Shown here piece by piece: positions 8,935 through 16,675 of a stretch of 64,000 nucleotides of DNA. The stretch is taken from the NCBI GenBank assembly GCA_964562455.1, contig CAZLTN010000008.1, positions 1 to 64,000 of the forward strand. Reading direction: 5' to 3'. The position numbers and the translations under genes were made by a program. Numbering within the stretch: the stretch's first letter is position 1; each line of letters starts with the position of its first letter. The stretch is from Ravibacter sp964562455. Its GTDB lineage: Bacteria > Bacteroidota > Bacteroidia > Cytophagales > Spirosomataceae. The notes below the pieces were generated by a model that saw only the letters and a list, made by a program, of their open reading frames with translations, did not search any database and was not told the DNA's origin.

Positions 8935-8991
8935 TTGTATTCCCTCGCTTTATCCAACATTATCAGGCTCATATAAACCCGAACGCTGCAC

Positions 8992-8999
8992 CAAATTTG
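8992..8999 (-). promoter_or_regulatory. Candidate -7 box of the cbb3 operon
   Basis: On the minus strand it reads CAAATTTG, a one-mismatch version of the Bacteroidota -7 consensus TAnnTTTG. A start site about 5-7 nt downstream (near 8987) puts the centre of the proximal Crp/Fnr-like palindrome (9028.5) at about -41.5, the class II activator position. No clear -33 TTG is seen, as expected for an activator-dependent promoter. Confidence 0.5.
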
Positions 9000-9016
9000 A
9001 GTTTTCCTTATAATGA

Positions 9017-9040
9017 TATTTATGACCGGGATCATAAATA
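9017..9040. promoter_or_regulatory. Crp/Fnr-type operator, proximal, upstream of ccoI
   Basis: Perfect 9-bp inverted repeat TATTTATGA (9017-9025) / TCATAAATA (9032-9040) around the 6-bp spacer CCGGGA. The core TGA-N6-TCA matches the half-site spacing of Crp/Fnr family regulators. It lies 83-106 bp before the ccoI ATG. Induction of cbb3 oxidase by low oxygen through such a regulator is known in other bacteria; no Crp/Fnr gene is in this window. Confidence 0.7.
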
Positions 9041-9043
9041 ATA

Positions 9044-9057
9044 ATGATCACAGTCAT
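9044..9057. promoter_or_regulatory. Crp/Fnr-type operator, distal, upstream of ccoI
   Basis: ATGA (9044-9047) / TCAT (9054-9057) around spacer TCACAG, again TGA-N6-TCA. Its centre (9050.5) is exactly 22 bp from that of the proximal site, about two helical turns, so two dimers could bind side by side on the same DNA face. Confidence 0.5.
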
Positions 9058-9167
9058 ATTTTACCATCATCGGCAGGCTACCTTTTTCACAAGCCGGCCT
9101 GCATTACCCCAAAGAAAATACTAGTATAGAAAAAGGATAATTTTTTACCAAAATAAGGACATAAATA

Positions 9168-10322
9168 TTATCTCTTTATTATCCTTATAAAGAAGTACGA
9201 GAGGAGAAACCCCGCAAGGCCCGTCAGGGAAGCCAGTAAAACAGCGCCTGCGGCATATTGTACGAAGTGAAGATGGATGGTTTGCAGTGTTACGTCTTTC
9301 CAGCTCTCTATTTTCACTGCGGATTCGGAAAAGAAGATTTCCCCCACCCGATAGCTGGCATATACGATAACCGGTATCATCGGCGGAATGCTGATATTGG
9401 CTGCCAGGAAAAACAATATTTTATTCAGGCGCAGCGCAATGGCCGCAGGTATGCCTACCGCCAGTTGAAAGCCCCATATGGGCACAATACCCATGAAAAG
9501 TCCAAACCCTATCGAAGCCGCTTTCCTCCCGTCCGATTCTCCCGGCCTGAAAAACTCATCCCTGACGGTATTTATCACTCCTTTTTCAAATAACCGCTTC
9601 AATAAACGTCGCGGAAGGTACCAGGCAAGCGTAAGCAGGAAAAACCAGGTATTAAGCACACTGATCCTTGAAAAGTCCCGGAAAGGCCGGAAATGGCTTA
9701 CCCGCTCGTCAGGATCATATTTTACCCGGACCGGGACTGAGACAAACCTGACGTCGCGCCAGGCCATTTTAACAATTACTTCAATCTCGGTTTCGAATTT
9801 TTCCGTTGCCAGCCGCATCGTTTTCAGCGGCGCCAACGGGTATAACCGGTAGCCCGTCTGCGTGTCGGGCAGTTTTATTCCCGTATGAAACCAGAACCAG
9901 AAGCTGGAGAACTTGTTTCCGAACGAGCTTCTGCCCGGGATGCCCTCCTGGTCCATATTGCGGCTGCCCATGACCAGACTGCCCGGTTGCCTAGATGACG
10001 CTTCCACGAAAACCGGGATATCGTCCGCAAAATGCTGCCCGTCGGAGTCGATCGTGATGGCATTTTCGAATCCCCGTTCTATGGCTTCCCTGAAACCCCG
10101 CCTCAGTGAATACCCCTTGCCACGGTTGCGCCCGTTCTCCAGCAATATGATCTTTCCTTTATATCCCTCCAGGATCCCGGCCGTATCGTCGGTCGCTCCG
10201 TCGTTGATTACGATCGTTCGATCCGGCCCGCTGTATACCAATACCTCTTCCAATACCCTCTTCAGCGTCCGGGCATTATTATAGGTAGGAATGATTATAC
10301 AGCAATTGATACGGGCAAGCAT
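9168..10322 (-). CDS. GT2 glycosyltransferase fused to a DUF2062 membrane domain (pigment cluster)
   Basis: 384 residues. The N-terminal family-2 glycosyltransferase domain (about 5-230) has CIIIPTYNN at the nucleotide-binding strand and DSD at 92-94 as the metal-binding triplet. A C-terminal DUF2062 module (about 250-380) has GIVPIWGFQLAVGIPAA and two or three membrane helices. Proteins of this form are common in Bacteroidota aryl-polyene/flexirubin clusters and probably glycosylate a lipid-linked intermediate at the inner membrane (inference). It is the last gene of the pigment operon, 12 bp after the dehydratase gene. Acceptor and sugar cannot be told. Confidence 0.85.
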   Translation of the reverse strand: MLARINCCIIIPTYNNARTLKRVLEEVLVYSGPDRTIVINDGATDDTAGILEGYKGKIILLENGRNRGKGYSLRRGFREAIERGFENAITIDSDGQHFADDIPVFVEASSRQPGSLVMGSRNMDQEGIPGRSSFGNKFSSFWFWFHTGIKLPDTQTGYRLYPLAPLKTMRLATEKFETEIEVIVKMAWRDVRFVSVPVRVKYDPDERVSHFRPFRDFSRISVLNTWFFLLTLAWYLPRRLLKRLFEKGVINTVRDEFFRPGESDGRKAASIGFGLFMGIVPIWGFQLAVGIPAAIALRLNKILFFLAANISIPPMIPVIVYASYRVGEIFFSESAVKIESWKDVTLQTIHLHFVQYAAGAVLLASLTGLAGFLLSYFFIRIIKR

Positions 10323-10334
10323 ACCGAAAAAAGT

Positions 10335-10697
10335 TTAAACCTCCCTGTAGCAGGCCGATAGCTTGAAAAACACCTCCGATTGTGAGCTTCCGACGGCATG
10401 AACGGTGTATTCGTCCCCGGATGTCCAGCTCGCCGATATCGCGACCTGCGGGTTCTGCACAGGATTGTGGGCCGACAGGAATTTGCACTGTCGCATACTG
10501 GTCATATCGAGGGACTTATCAAGGTGGTTTTCCAGGAGCTCTTTCACTATTTCTACCAGAACTACTCCCGGCGTGACGGGCTGCCCGGGAAAATGGCCTT
10601 TATACAAAGGATGATCGTCCTTCAATAGTATATGGAAAGTCGCGCCCCCTTCGGTATCCGAAACGCTTTGCAGGAAACAGAGGTCATTTAACAGCAT
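10335..10697 (-). CDS. FabZ/ApeI-like hotdog 3-hydroxyacyl-ACP dehydratase
   Basis: 120 residues from the ATG at 10697. It is a single hotdog domain with GHFPGQPVTPGVVLVE (H35, E49), the catalytic His and Glu of FabZ-type dehydratases. It would remove water from 3-hydroxyacyl-ACP during polyene chain growth. A longer frame reaches 10838 but would run through an upstream hairpin (10719-10741) and into the LolA-like gene, so the internal ATG is preferred. It resembles the His-bearing partner (ApeI type) of the His-less dehydratase at 16676-17089. Moderately short for the family but complete. Confidence 0.8.
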   Translation of the reverse strand: MLLNDLCFLQSVSDTEGGATFHILLKDDHPLYKGHFPGQPVTPGVVLVEIVKELLENHLDKSLDMTSMRQCKFLSAHNPVQNPQVAISASWTSGDEYTVHAVGSSQSEVFFKLSACYREV

Positions 10698-10718
10698 CTG
10701 GAAACGATTTAGCGCATC

Positions 10719-10741
10719 GCAGAGACGCAGGGCGTCTCTGC
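10719..10741. repeat. GCAGAGACGC hairpin repeat element
   Basis: Perfect palindrome GCAGAGACGC (10719-10728) / GCGTCTCTGC (10732-10741) with an AGG loop, in the gap between the LolA-like and dehydratase genes. Similar CGTCTCTAC elements occur in tandem at 35208-35280. It may act as a terminator or processing site; as a repeat family it looks intergenic and dispersed. Confidence 0.75.
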
Positions 10742-10749
10742 GGTCTATT

Positions 10750-11373
10750 TTAAAATTGTGTAAAAAGCGATGAATTAAAAGGAACGTTGACCTTTTCATT
10801 CCGGAAGGCCAGCACCTGTCTGTCTCCTCCCTTTTCAAAAAAAATCAGCTCTTCCAGTTCCAGGGTAGATTTGGAAAATTGCAGCTCCAGCTTGTCATAG
10901 CGCTGTTTAAGGCGCTTTTCCACCGGCCTCATCACCATGCGGTAAGCCGTGGCGTTCTGCAGCAGCTCTTTTTCAAATTCCTTTCCCGACTGGTAATCCC
11001 CCCTTACGATCATGAGCAGCATATCGCGGATCATACCCGTCATTTGGCCCGCCGACTTTATATTTTTCTCTTTACCTCCCTCGCTTACCCGGAGGCTGCT
11101 GCCGTCGATCATGATCACGTACGAGCCCGGATTGGTCTGCTCCCACCGCATCCGGTCTTTCTTTTCAAAGTAAAACTTCCCTGACGACTTCTGTGGTTCC
11201 TTCAGGTAAGACACGTATCGTATTTCGGTAAAATCCGCCTGGATGGTATTGACCTTTCCGGATCGCTGCTTCAGCGCCGCATAAACGTGGTCAGGCTGAT
11301 CTACCTTCCTGTAGTCCTGCGCATCGCTTATCGCCGGATAAAGTATTAAAAAACAGAATATTAACAATTTCAT
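10750..11373 (-). CDS. LolA-like periplasmic lipid/lipoprotein carrier of the pigment cluster
   Basis: 207 residues from the ATG at 11373 (a GTG at 11382 is the alternative). An N-terminal signal peptide (KLLIFCFLILYPAISDAQ) precedes a LolA-like fold recognisable by repeated short strands and QADFTEIRYVSYLKEP, FYFEKKDRMRWEQTNPG and the Ser/Ile strand that follows. LolA homologues inside aryl-polyene/flexirubin clusters are thought to ferry the lipid pigment across the periplasm to the outer membrane rather than to move lipoproteins. It lies 15 bp after the deacetylase gene and is followed by a hairpin. The cargo is inferred from context only. Confidence 0.85.
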   Translation of the reverse strand: MKLLIFCFLILYPAISDAQDYRKVDQPDHVYAALKQRSGKVNTIQADFTEIRYVSYLKEPQKSSGKFYFEKKDRMRWEQTNPGSYVIMIDGSSLRVSEGGKEKNIKSAGQMTGMIRDMLLMIVRGDYQSGKEFEKELLQNATAYRMVMRPVEKRLKQRYDKLELQFSKSTLELEELIFFEKGGDRQVLAFRNEKVNVPFNSSLFTQF

Positions 11374-11388
11374 GCGTAACACTATAGT

Positions 11389-12129
11389 TTACATATCGAC
11401 CCTGCCTACCTCTATCCCGCTCTCCCTGCAATAATCCAGGAAAGCAGGAAGCGCCCCGGCCGTCTGTGGCAACGTATCGTGCATCAGGACGATCTGGCCG
11501 CCGCGTATCCGGGAAACAAGCCTCTCCAGCAGTTTCGCACTGTTTCGGGTCACCGTATCATAGCTTCTGAGCGACCAGCCGACCGAAGCCATAGAAAGTA
11601 GTGCCAAAGCGCGCGAATACCTGGGATTCGTCACTCCGAAAGGCGGTCTGAATAAAGTAACGGACTTACCGGAAATGTCTTGCAGTACCCGGTTACATTT
11701 TTCCAGATCATCTTTAAGTCTGTTTGTAGAAAAGAACCCCAGCCAGGCGCTGTGGCTGTAAGAATGATTTCCTACCTGATGCCCCTCGGCCAGGATCTGC
11801 CGTACGAGATCCGGGTATTTTTCCGCCTTTTCCCCGATCAGGAAAAAAGTAGCAGGAACGTTCTTTTCCTTAAGAACAGACAATACAAGAGGAGTAACCA
11901 CCGGGTCGGGGCCGTCGTCGAAGGTAAGCGCTATGGCGCCGGTATTTAAACGATTCTGCGACCGGACAAACCAGTTGGCGCCGATTACACCCGAACCATA
12001 AATAGTAAGGGCAATCCAAATCACGCCGACAGCTCCCAAAGCAACCCGGCGTATCTCCCCGTCGACAGGCAGGATCCACAGCAAAGCTGTCAGCAGCAGC
12101 GCGACAATAATGGAAATCCTATGCTTCAA
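11389..12129 (-). CDS. Polysaccharide deacetylase family protein (TTG start)
   Basis: 246 residues. Two N-terminal membrane helices (about 5-20 and 27-48) anchor a NodB-type domain with ALTFDDGPDP (metal-binding Asp pair), HSYSHS for the metal-binding histidines, RPPFGVTNPR, and VLMHDTLPQT near the C-terminus. All five NodB motifs are visible. In this operon it may act on a sugar head group or on cell-wall glycan near the pigment export site; the substrate is unknown. No ATG occurs before the first motif, and the best start is a TTG overlapping the end of the upstream ketosynthase-like gene by 11 bases, suggesting translational coupling. Confidence 0.87.
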   Translation of the reverse strand: MKHRISIIVALLLTALLWILPVDGEIRRVALGAVGVIWIALTIYGSGVIGANWFVRSQNRLNTGAIALTFDDGPDPVVTPLVLSVLKEKNVPATFFLIGEKAEKYPDLVRQILAEGHQVGNHSYSHSAWLGFFSTNRLKDDLEKCNRVLQDISGKSVTLFRPPFGVTNPRYSRALALLSMASVGWSLRSYDTVTRNSAKLLERLVSRIRGGQIVLMHDTLPQTAGALPAFLDYCRESGIEVGRVDM

Positions 12130-13060
12130 TCCCTTTCAGAAGTATGAGCCCCAGGCTAAGAGGGTTCAGTTCATTTACTATCAATACCTTTTTACCTGTA
12201 CCGGCCGATTCCAGAAAATCGATACCGTAATGAAAGGCAAAAGCCGAGGCGGTAGGATATAAACCGCAAAGTCCGGCGTAATCCACCATGTCGCAGTCAA
12301 ATCCTGCCAGGTCCTCCGACGGTTTTCCGCCCTGCAGCAGTAAATCCACTTCATCGCGGCGCAAACCATGTCCTTCCAGGAATTTATCGATCATTTCTTT
12401 TTTGTCGCACGTTCCGGTGAAGACTGTCGTATCAATCACTTCCGCAAGACTTTTTTCGGAAGCCGAGCCGGACAAAACAAAAAAGGAAACGCCGGAAGTC
12501 AGCACACGGTCATCATAGCCCCATTCGGCCGCCACTTTATCGAGAAAAGGAATGTGCTCGTCTGCAGCACCGATGAGTATATCGTCCCCGCCTTCTTCCA
12601 GCTTCATGATCCCGTCGAGCAGCGCCATTTCAAATGACAGCGTGTTCTGGGTATGTGTAATGTTGTAGGAATGACAGCCCAGACTGAGCGAAATCTGGCC
12701 CGCTATCGTATTATGGGTGGAAAGAATAAATGCGGTAGGCGGGATCAGGCCCTCGAGAGTAAGAAAATTTGCCAGGAACTTTTCAGTATCCTGCAGACAG
12801 CCCAGCCCGGTACCCACTATAATGCCCGAAGGCGAAGATGCCCCGGCCTGCCACAGCGCGTCCGTGGCAGAGGCGACCCCCATTCGCAATATCCTGCTCA
12901 TACGCCTGAGCATAACCGGATCGATGTACTCCCTGTATACCGGCTGAAAAAGTTCACTGCCTTTTTCCAAGCGGGTAAAAGTTCCGGAAAACCCCTTTTC
13001 CCCAAAAGTGGGTTGATGCGAAATTGTGGAAGCCGCGTTGACAAAAAACCTGCTCTTCAT
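12119..13060 (-). CDS. Ketosynthase-like protein without active-site Cys (chain-length-factor-like)
   Basis: 313 residues from the ATG at 13060, which lies 4 bp after the preceding ketosynthase stop. The fold is thiolase-like (Ketoacyl-synt_2 type), with GIIVGTGLGCLQDTEKF and AFILSTHNTIAGQISLSLG preceding the nucleophile elbow. There the expected TACSSG reads THTQNT, so the catalytic Cys is missing. Aryl-polyene systems use a ketosynthase plus such a Cys-less partner (chain length factor) as a heterodimer; the neighbouring FabF-like protein is the obvious partner. Function as a non-catalytic length-setting subunit is inferred. Confidence 0.8.
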   Translation of the reverse strand: MKSRFFVNAASTISHQPTFGEKGFSGTFTRLEKGSELFQPVYREYIDPVMLRRMSRILRMGVASATDALWQAGASSPSGIIVGTGLGCLQDTEKFLANFLTLEGLIPPTAFILSTHNTIAGQISLSLGCHSYNITHTQNTLSFEMALLDGIMKLEEGGDDILIGAADEHIPFLDKVAAEWGYDDRVLTSGVSFFVLSGSASEKSLAEVIDTTVFTGTCDKKEMIDKFLEGHGLRRDEVDLLLQGGKPSEDLAGFDCDMVDYAGLCGLYPTASAFAFHYGIDFLESAGTGKKVLIVNELNPLSLGLILLKGIEA

Positions 13061-13064
13061 ATCA

Positions 13065-14246
13065 TCAAACTGTAAAAACCAATGAAGAGTTATTACCTCC
13101 AAATCCGAAGGAATTGGACAACACCGCATTTACAGCGCATCTCGCGGGTTCGGCGACGGGTATCAGCCCGGTATCGCGGATAGCTTCGGCAAAATTCAGG
13201 TTGGGCCATATCATCCTTTCTCTAATGGCGAGAAGAGAATATACCGCTTCGATCGCTCCGGCTGCCGCAAGCGTATGACCGGTAAAAGCCTTGGTCGAGC
13301 TGAAAAAGGGAATGGAGGTGCCAAATATATTTTTCAGTGCTACAGACTCTGAAAGATCGTTATTGGGAGTTCCTGTGCCATGGGCATTGACATAGGAAAT
13401 ATCGGCCGGGGTCAGGCCCGCAGTACGGATCGCCTCAGAAATTGCCAGGGTCGCCCCTTTCCCCTCAGGTGAAGACGCCGTCTGGTGATAGGCATCTGCA
13501 GCATTGCCCCAGCCTTTCACGCGGCCTAACGGAAGGTTTCCCGTCGCCCGAAGGCTTCTTTCAGACTCCATCAGCAGAAACGCCGCTCCCTCACCGAGGT
13601 TCAATCCCGTCCTCGACTCGTCGAAAGGCCGGGTCCACTCCCTGTCATAGATCATCAGCGACTCAAAACCGTTGATCGTAAAGCGGGTAAGTGCATCGGC
13701 CCCACCAACAAGCACCCGGTCGAGCCGTCCGCTTCTCAGCAGGCGGGCGCCCAGCATAATGGCATTGGCTCCGGAAGAGCACGCCGTGGAAATTGTATTT
13801 ACATATCCGGAAATGCCCAGGAATTCTGCTATGCATTCGGAAGTAGTCCCGCTGTCGTGGCATACCAGTACGCCATAGTCGGCTGGTCTTTCAGACAGGA
13901 AATCGTCATAGAAAACTTCGCTCTTATCCATACCGCCTACCGACGTCGAAGAGATAAGACCTGTTTTCAAACCCGGAATATGCCGGTTATCGCCCCAGGC
14001 TTCCAGGGCAGCCGTCATACCGAGCAATGATGTCCGTGAAACAGGAAAACGTGAAAAGCCCAGGTTACGGGCCAGCATTTCGTCATCGGAAGCTACCCGG
14101 CCGGCCATCACCGCCTCTTTTTTGGATGCGGTTTCTATAGTCGTTATCCCGGTCTGCTTGTGTAAAAGTGCATACAGGTTTTCGCCAACGTTCGTCCCGA
14201 TGGCCGAAATCACCCCCATACCGGTTACGTAAGCGTCCGTAAGCAT
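13065..14246 (-). CDS. FabF-type beta-ketoacyl-ACP synthase (pigment cluster)
   Basis: 393 residues, full length for KAS II. The catalytic triad is intact: Cys156 in STACSSG, His289 in NAHGTGT and His324 in FTGHTLAAAG. The C-terminus SNSFGFGGNNSSLV is typical. It extends the acyl chain by decarboxylative condensation with malonyl-ACP. It directly abuts the ACP gene upstream (adjacent bases) and the Cys-less partner downstream, making a KS/CLF/ACP cassette. The substrate is presumed to be an aromatic or polyene acyl starter; this cannot be read from sequence. Confidence 0.92.
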   Translation of the reverse strand: MLTDAYVTGMGVISAIGTNVGENLYALLHKQTGITTIETASKKEAVMAGRVASDDEMLARNLGFSRFPVSRTSLLGMTAALEAWGDNRHIPGLKTGLISSTSVGGMDKSEVFYDDFLSERPADYGVLVCHDSGTTSECIAEFLGISGYVNTISTACSSGANAIMLGARLLRSGRLDRVLVGGADALTRFTINGFESLMIYDREWTRPFDESRTGLNLGEGAAFLLMESERSLRATGNLPLGRVKGWGNAADAYHQTASSPEGKGATLAISEAIRTAGLTPADISYVNAHGTGTPNNDLSESVALKNIFGTSIPFFSSTKAFTGHTLAAAGAIEAVYSLLAIRERMIWPNLNFAEAIRDTGLIPVAEPARCAVNAVLSNSFGFGGNNSSLVFTV

Positions 14247-14510
14247 TTATTTCCTGTGCTTCTCTATATAATCAGCCATCGAGTCGATGGAGTAAAATAC
14301 CACTTTACCTTCTTCCGGGTTTGTTACGTTGATCTGGTAATGTTTTTCAAGAAGTACGATAAGCTCCAGTGCGTCGATCGAATCCAGGCCTACTCCTCCC
14401 TCTCCAAACAGCGGAGCGCTGTCTACGAAATCTTCGATCCTGACGTCCTCCAGGTTCAACTGTCCTATGATGTGTTTCTTTAATTCTTCTTTTAACGTCG
14501 CGGTTGCCAT
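14247..14510 (-). CDS. Acyl carrier protein (pigment cluster, second ACP)
   Basis: 87 residues from the ATG at 14510 (a TTG at 14519 is possible). Four-helix ACP fold with the phosphopantetheine attachment site GLDSIDALEL at Ser44, followed by the helix IVLLEKHYQINV. The sequence around the serine (VGLDSID) is the canonical type II ACP signature. It carries the growing chain for the adjacent ketosynthase pair. It ends exactly where the FabF-like gene begins and lies 34 bp from the upstream KS-like gene. Confidence 0.93.
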   Translation of the reverse strand: MATATLKEELKKHIIGQLNLEDVRIEDFVDSAPLFGEGGVGLDSIDALELIVLLEKHYQINVTNPEEGKVVFYSIDSMADYIEKHRK

Positions 14511-14544
14511 TCCTGTCAATTATCTGTCTGCTATTTTAAAATTG

Positions 14545-15150
14545 TCAATCCCTGTATAACTTCTCAAGACGGCTCATGAGCCCGTGCCTGTTCCCATCCT
14601 CTGCTTTATCCATCACAAAAATCAGCGCGTCGGGCCCGTTTCCCACGTTTACCCAGCCTCCTATCACCCATTCTGCACCCTCAGCCAGCAGCAGCCTGCC
14701 GTGGTCAGCAAAATAAGCAGGTGCGAAATTAGGAAAAACGGCAAACATATGCTCTCCATACCATTTGTTTCGGATCGAGATTTCTCCGAGCGCTACATTC
14801 GGCAACGTATAAACAAATAGTGAAGGTCCCGGCAGCCGCTCGATCTCATAGCTGTCTCTGAACCTGGTATCGGTATCGGAGCTCGATTCCGAATTGGCGA
14901 ACAGCAGCGCCACAGCATCTTCCGGTGCAGACGCCAGCCCTTGACAGGATGACTTCAGTAGTTCGACGCCAAGAAAAGAAGTTTTAGACATCAGGTCCAT
15001 TTTGTGGAACTTGGGATAATCCTGCCCGACATACCGGTAAAGAGCGAGCAGGTTACCGCTCGTATCTTCGTTTTCAAACGAAAGCAGCTTTTCCCCATCG
15101 AGAACGACGCCGTCATTAGTGATCCGGCAATAGTGGATGACCCTGCTCAT
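14545..15150 (-). CDS. Short ketosynthase-like protein of aryl-polyene/flexirubin clusters
   Basis: 201 residues. It keeps parts of the N-terminal half of a ketosynthase fold (KTSFLGVELLKSSCQGL, AVALLFANSESSSDTDTRF, YTLPNVALGEISIRNKWYG) but ends where the C-terminal half would begin. It has no TACSSG or HGTGT motif, so no condensing activity is expected. Comparable short genes annotated as 3-oxoacyl-ACP synthase occur in Bacteroidota pigment clusters between an ACP and a ketosynthase. Its start overlaps the upstream ketosynthase stop by ATGA. A scaffolding role is speculative. Confidence 0.7.
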   Translation of the reverse strand: MSRVIHYCRITNDGVVLDGEKLLSFENEDTSGNLLALYRYVGQDYPKFHKMDLMSKTSFLGVELLKSSCQGLASAPEDAVALLFANSESSSDTDTRFRDSYEIERLPGPSLFVYTLPNVALGEISIRNKWYGEHMFAVFPNFAPAYFADHGRLLLAEGAEWVIGGWVNVGNGPDALIFVMDKAEDGNRHGLMSRLEKLYRD

Positions 15151-16238
15151 ATCTTTTTAATAATCAGCGCTGCATTTCCTCCTCCGAAACCCGAGGCTGT
15201 CTTAAGAAATATCTCTGTCTCAGGAGATCCGTTGCCTGTCAGCACGTTTAACCGAACCGAAGTCCCCTGTGTCTTATACCCGAGACTGGCTGCAAGGCTC
15301 CCTCTTCTCATCATTTGGAGGCAGGCGGCTGTTTCGATTACGCCCGCCGCCCCGAGAGTATGCCCCCAATATGCCTTTAAGCTGTTCAGCGGTGCATTCT
15401 CCAGCCCCAGGCGTCCGAACGCAATGGACTCCATTTCGTCATTAAAATTCGTACCGGTCCCATGCGCATTGATAAAACCGATTTCCCTGCGGTCGATCCC
15501 GGCTTTCCCGATCGCTTTCGAAACCGCCCTTACCAGGCCTTCGCCGGTCCTGGAAGGCCCTGAAATGTGATTGGCATCGTTGGCGTCTGCTCCGCCCAGG
15601 TAAAGAAAGGGCTCTGCGGCAAAGCAGGACTTCTCTGCCGACAATACCAGGGCACCTCCCGCTTCTCCCAGCGATACCCCTTTCCGGTCTTTGTCAAAAG
15701 GCCGGCATGGTTCGTCGCTTACGGCGTACAAGGACTGAAACCCATACAAAACAAAATCCGATACGACATCACAACCTGCTACCACTACATGTTTGAAAAG
15801 TCCCGCTTTCAGCAAACGGGCAGCCGTGTTGACAGCCACTACACCGGAAATGCATGCATTGGAGATGACCAGCGGAGGGTGCCGGAGAGAAAACCGGCTT
15901 TCCAGGCCGGAAACAACAGGGTGAAAAGGGTCGGTTATACTGTCGGCAATCCCGCCTTTGGTTGAGCTGATAATCAGTAAAGTATCTTCAGAAGATAAAA
16001 GCGAAGCGTCCCATTGCCCGAGGACCGCGCTCAGGCTTTGCTCCAGCAATCTCCCGAATTTTCCTTCCTGAGGCATTCCCTGCACAACGGCAGCGTACAC
16101 ATCACTCTCCTTCCAGCCCCTCCCTTTCTGTAGCGTGATCCCCGAATGGCCGGAAAGTACCCCGTCTATATTGGAAGCCGCTGTCGGCCCCAGGGGTGAA
16201 ACAATTGCTTCCGCACCGATGTAAACAGAAACGCCCAT
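15147..16238 (-). CDS. Beta-ketoacyl-ACP synthase, second full ketosynthase of the cluster
   Basis: 363 residues from the ATG at 16238, which overlaps the thioesterase stop as TGATG. Thiolase fold with the complete triad: Cys129 in SNACISG, His259 in NAHGTGTN and His293 in YWGHTLGAAG, and ending ASGFGGGNAALIIKK. The nucleophile motif is NACISG rather than TACSSG, a variant of the aryl-polyene/flexirubin ketosynthases. It may perform priming or early elongation, while the FabF-like enzyme with its Cys-less partner elongates (inference). Confidence 0.88.
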   Translation of the reverse strand: MGVSVYIGAEAIVSPLGPTAASNIDGVLSGHSGITLQKGRGWKESDVYAAVVQGMPQEGKFGRLLEQSLSAVLGQWDASLLSSEDTLLIISSTKGGIADSITDPFHPVVSGLESRFSLRHPPLVISNACISGVVAVNTAARLLKAGLFKHVVVAGCDVVSDFVLYGFQSLYAVSDEPCRPFDKDRKGVSLGEAGGALVLSAEKSCFAAEPFLYLGGADANDANHISGPSRTGEGLVRAVSKAIGKAGIDRREIGFINAHGTGTNFNDEMESIAFGRLGLENAPLNSLKAYWGHTLGAAGVIETAACLQMMRRGSLAASLGYKTQGTSVRLNVLTGNGSPETEIFLKTASGFGGGNAALIIKKI

Positions 16239-16675
16239 CAATAAAGCTGATGCGCCTCTTTCCACGCCTGGTAAAAAGGAGGAGCCAGTAGCTCCAGCTC
16301 GCGGGTTTTCTGGGATATAAAAACCTGGGTGGTAGTGCCTACAGCGGCTACCTCGTTCGTCTCCAGGTTGATCACTTTGTAGTTGAACACAATTTTTGCC
16401 GTACGTACAGGGACGTATTCGGTGAGTACTTTTATTTTCTGTCCGTAAAAAACAGAAGACTTAAAATCGAGCGAGGAATGTACAATCGGGATAAAAAAAC
16501 CCTGGCCGGCTACTTTCAGGTAAGGGATATCGAAATCCCTCCCGAACTGTTCCCTGCCGTCTTCGAAATATTTAAGATAGTTTCCGTGCCATACCACACC
16601 CATTGCATCCGTTTCGCTGAATCGGATATCGATCTCTATTTCGGAAACCAGTTTCTTCGTCACTTCAGTCATCAT
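16238..16675 (-). CDS. 4-hydroxybenzoyl-CoA-type acyl thioesterase (hotdog)
   Basis: 145 residues forming one 4HBT hotdog domain. RFSETDAMGVVWHGNYLKYFEDG (about residues 18-40) holds the catalytic Asp (ETDAMG) and the conserved WHGNYL turn of the YbgC/4HBT family. It may hydrolyse acyl-ACP or acyl-CoA thioesters to release or proofread pigment intermediates. The ATG follows directly after the dehydratase stop (TGAATG) and its own stop overlaps the ketosynthase ATG. The substrate is not known. Confidence 0.88.
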   Translation of the reverse strand: MMTEVTKKLVSEIEIDIRFSETDAMGVVWHGNYLKYFEDGREQFGRDFDIPYLKVAGQGFFIPIVHSSLDFKSSVFYGQKIKVLTEYVPVRTAKIVFNYKVINLETNEVAAVGTTTQVFISQKTRELELLAPPFYQAWKEAHQLY

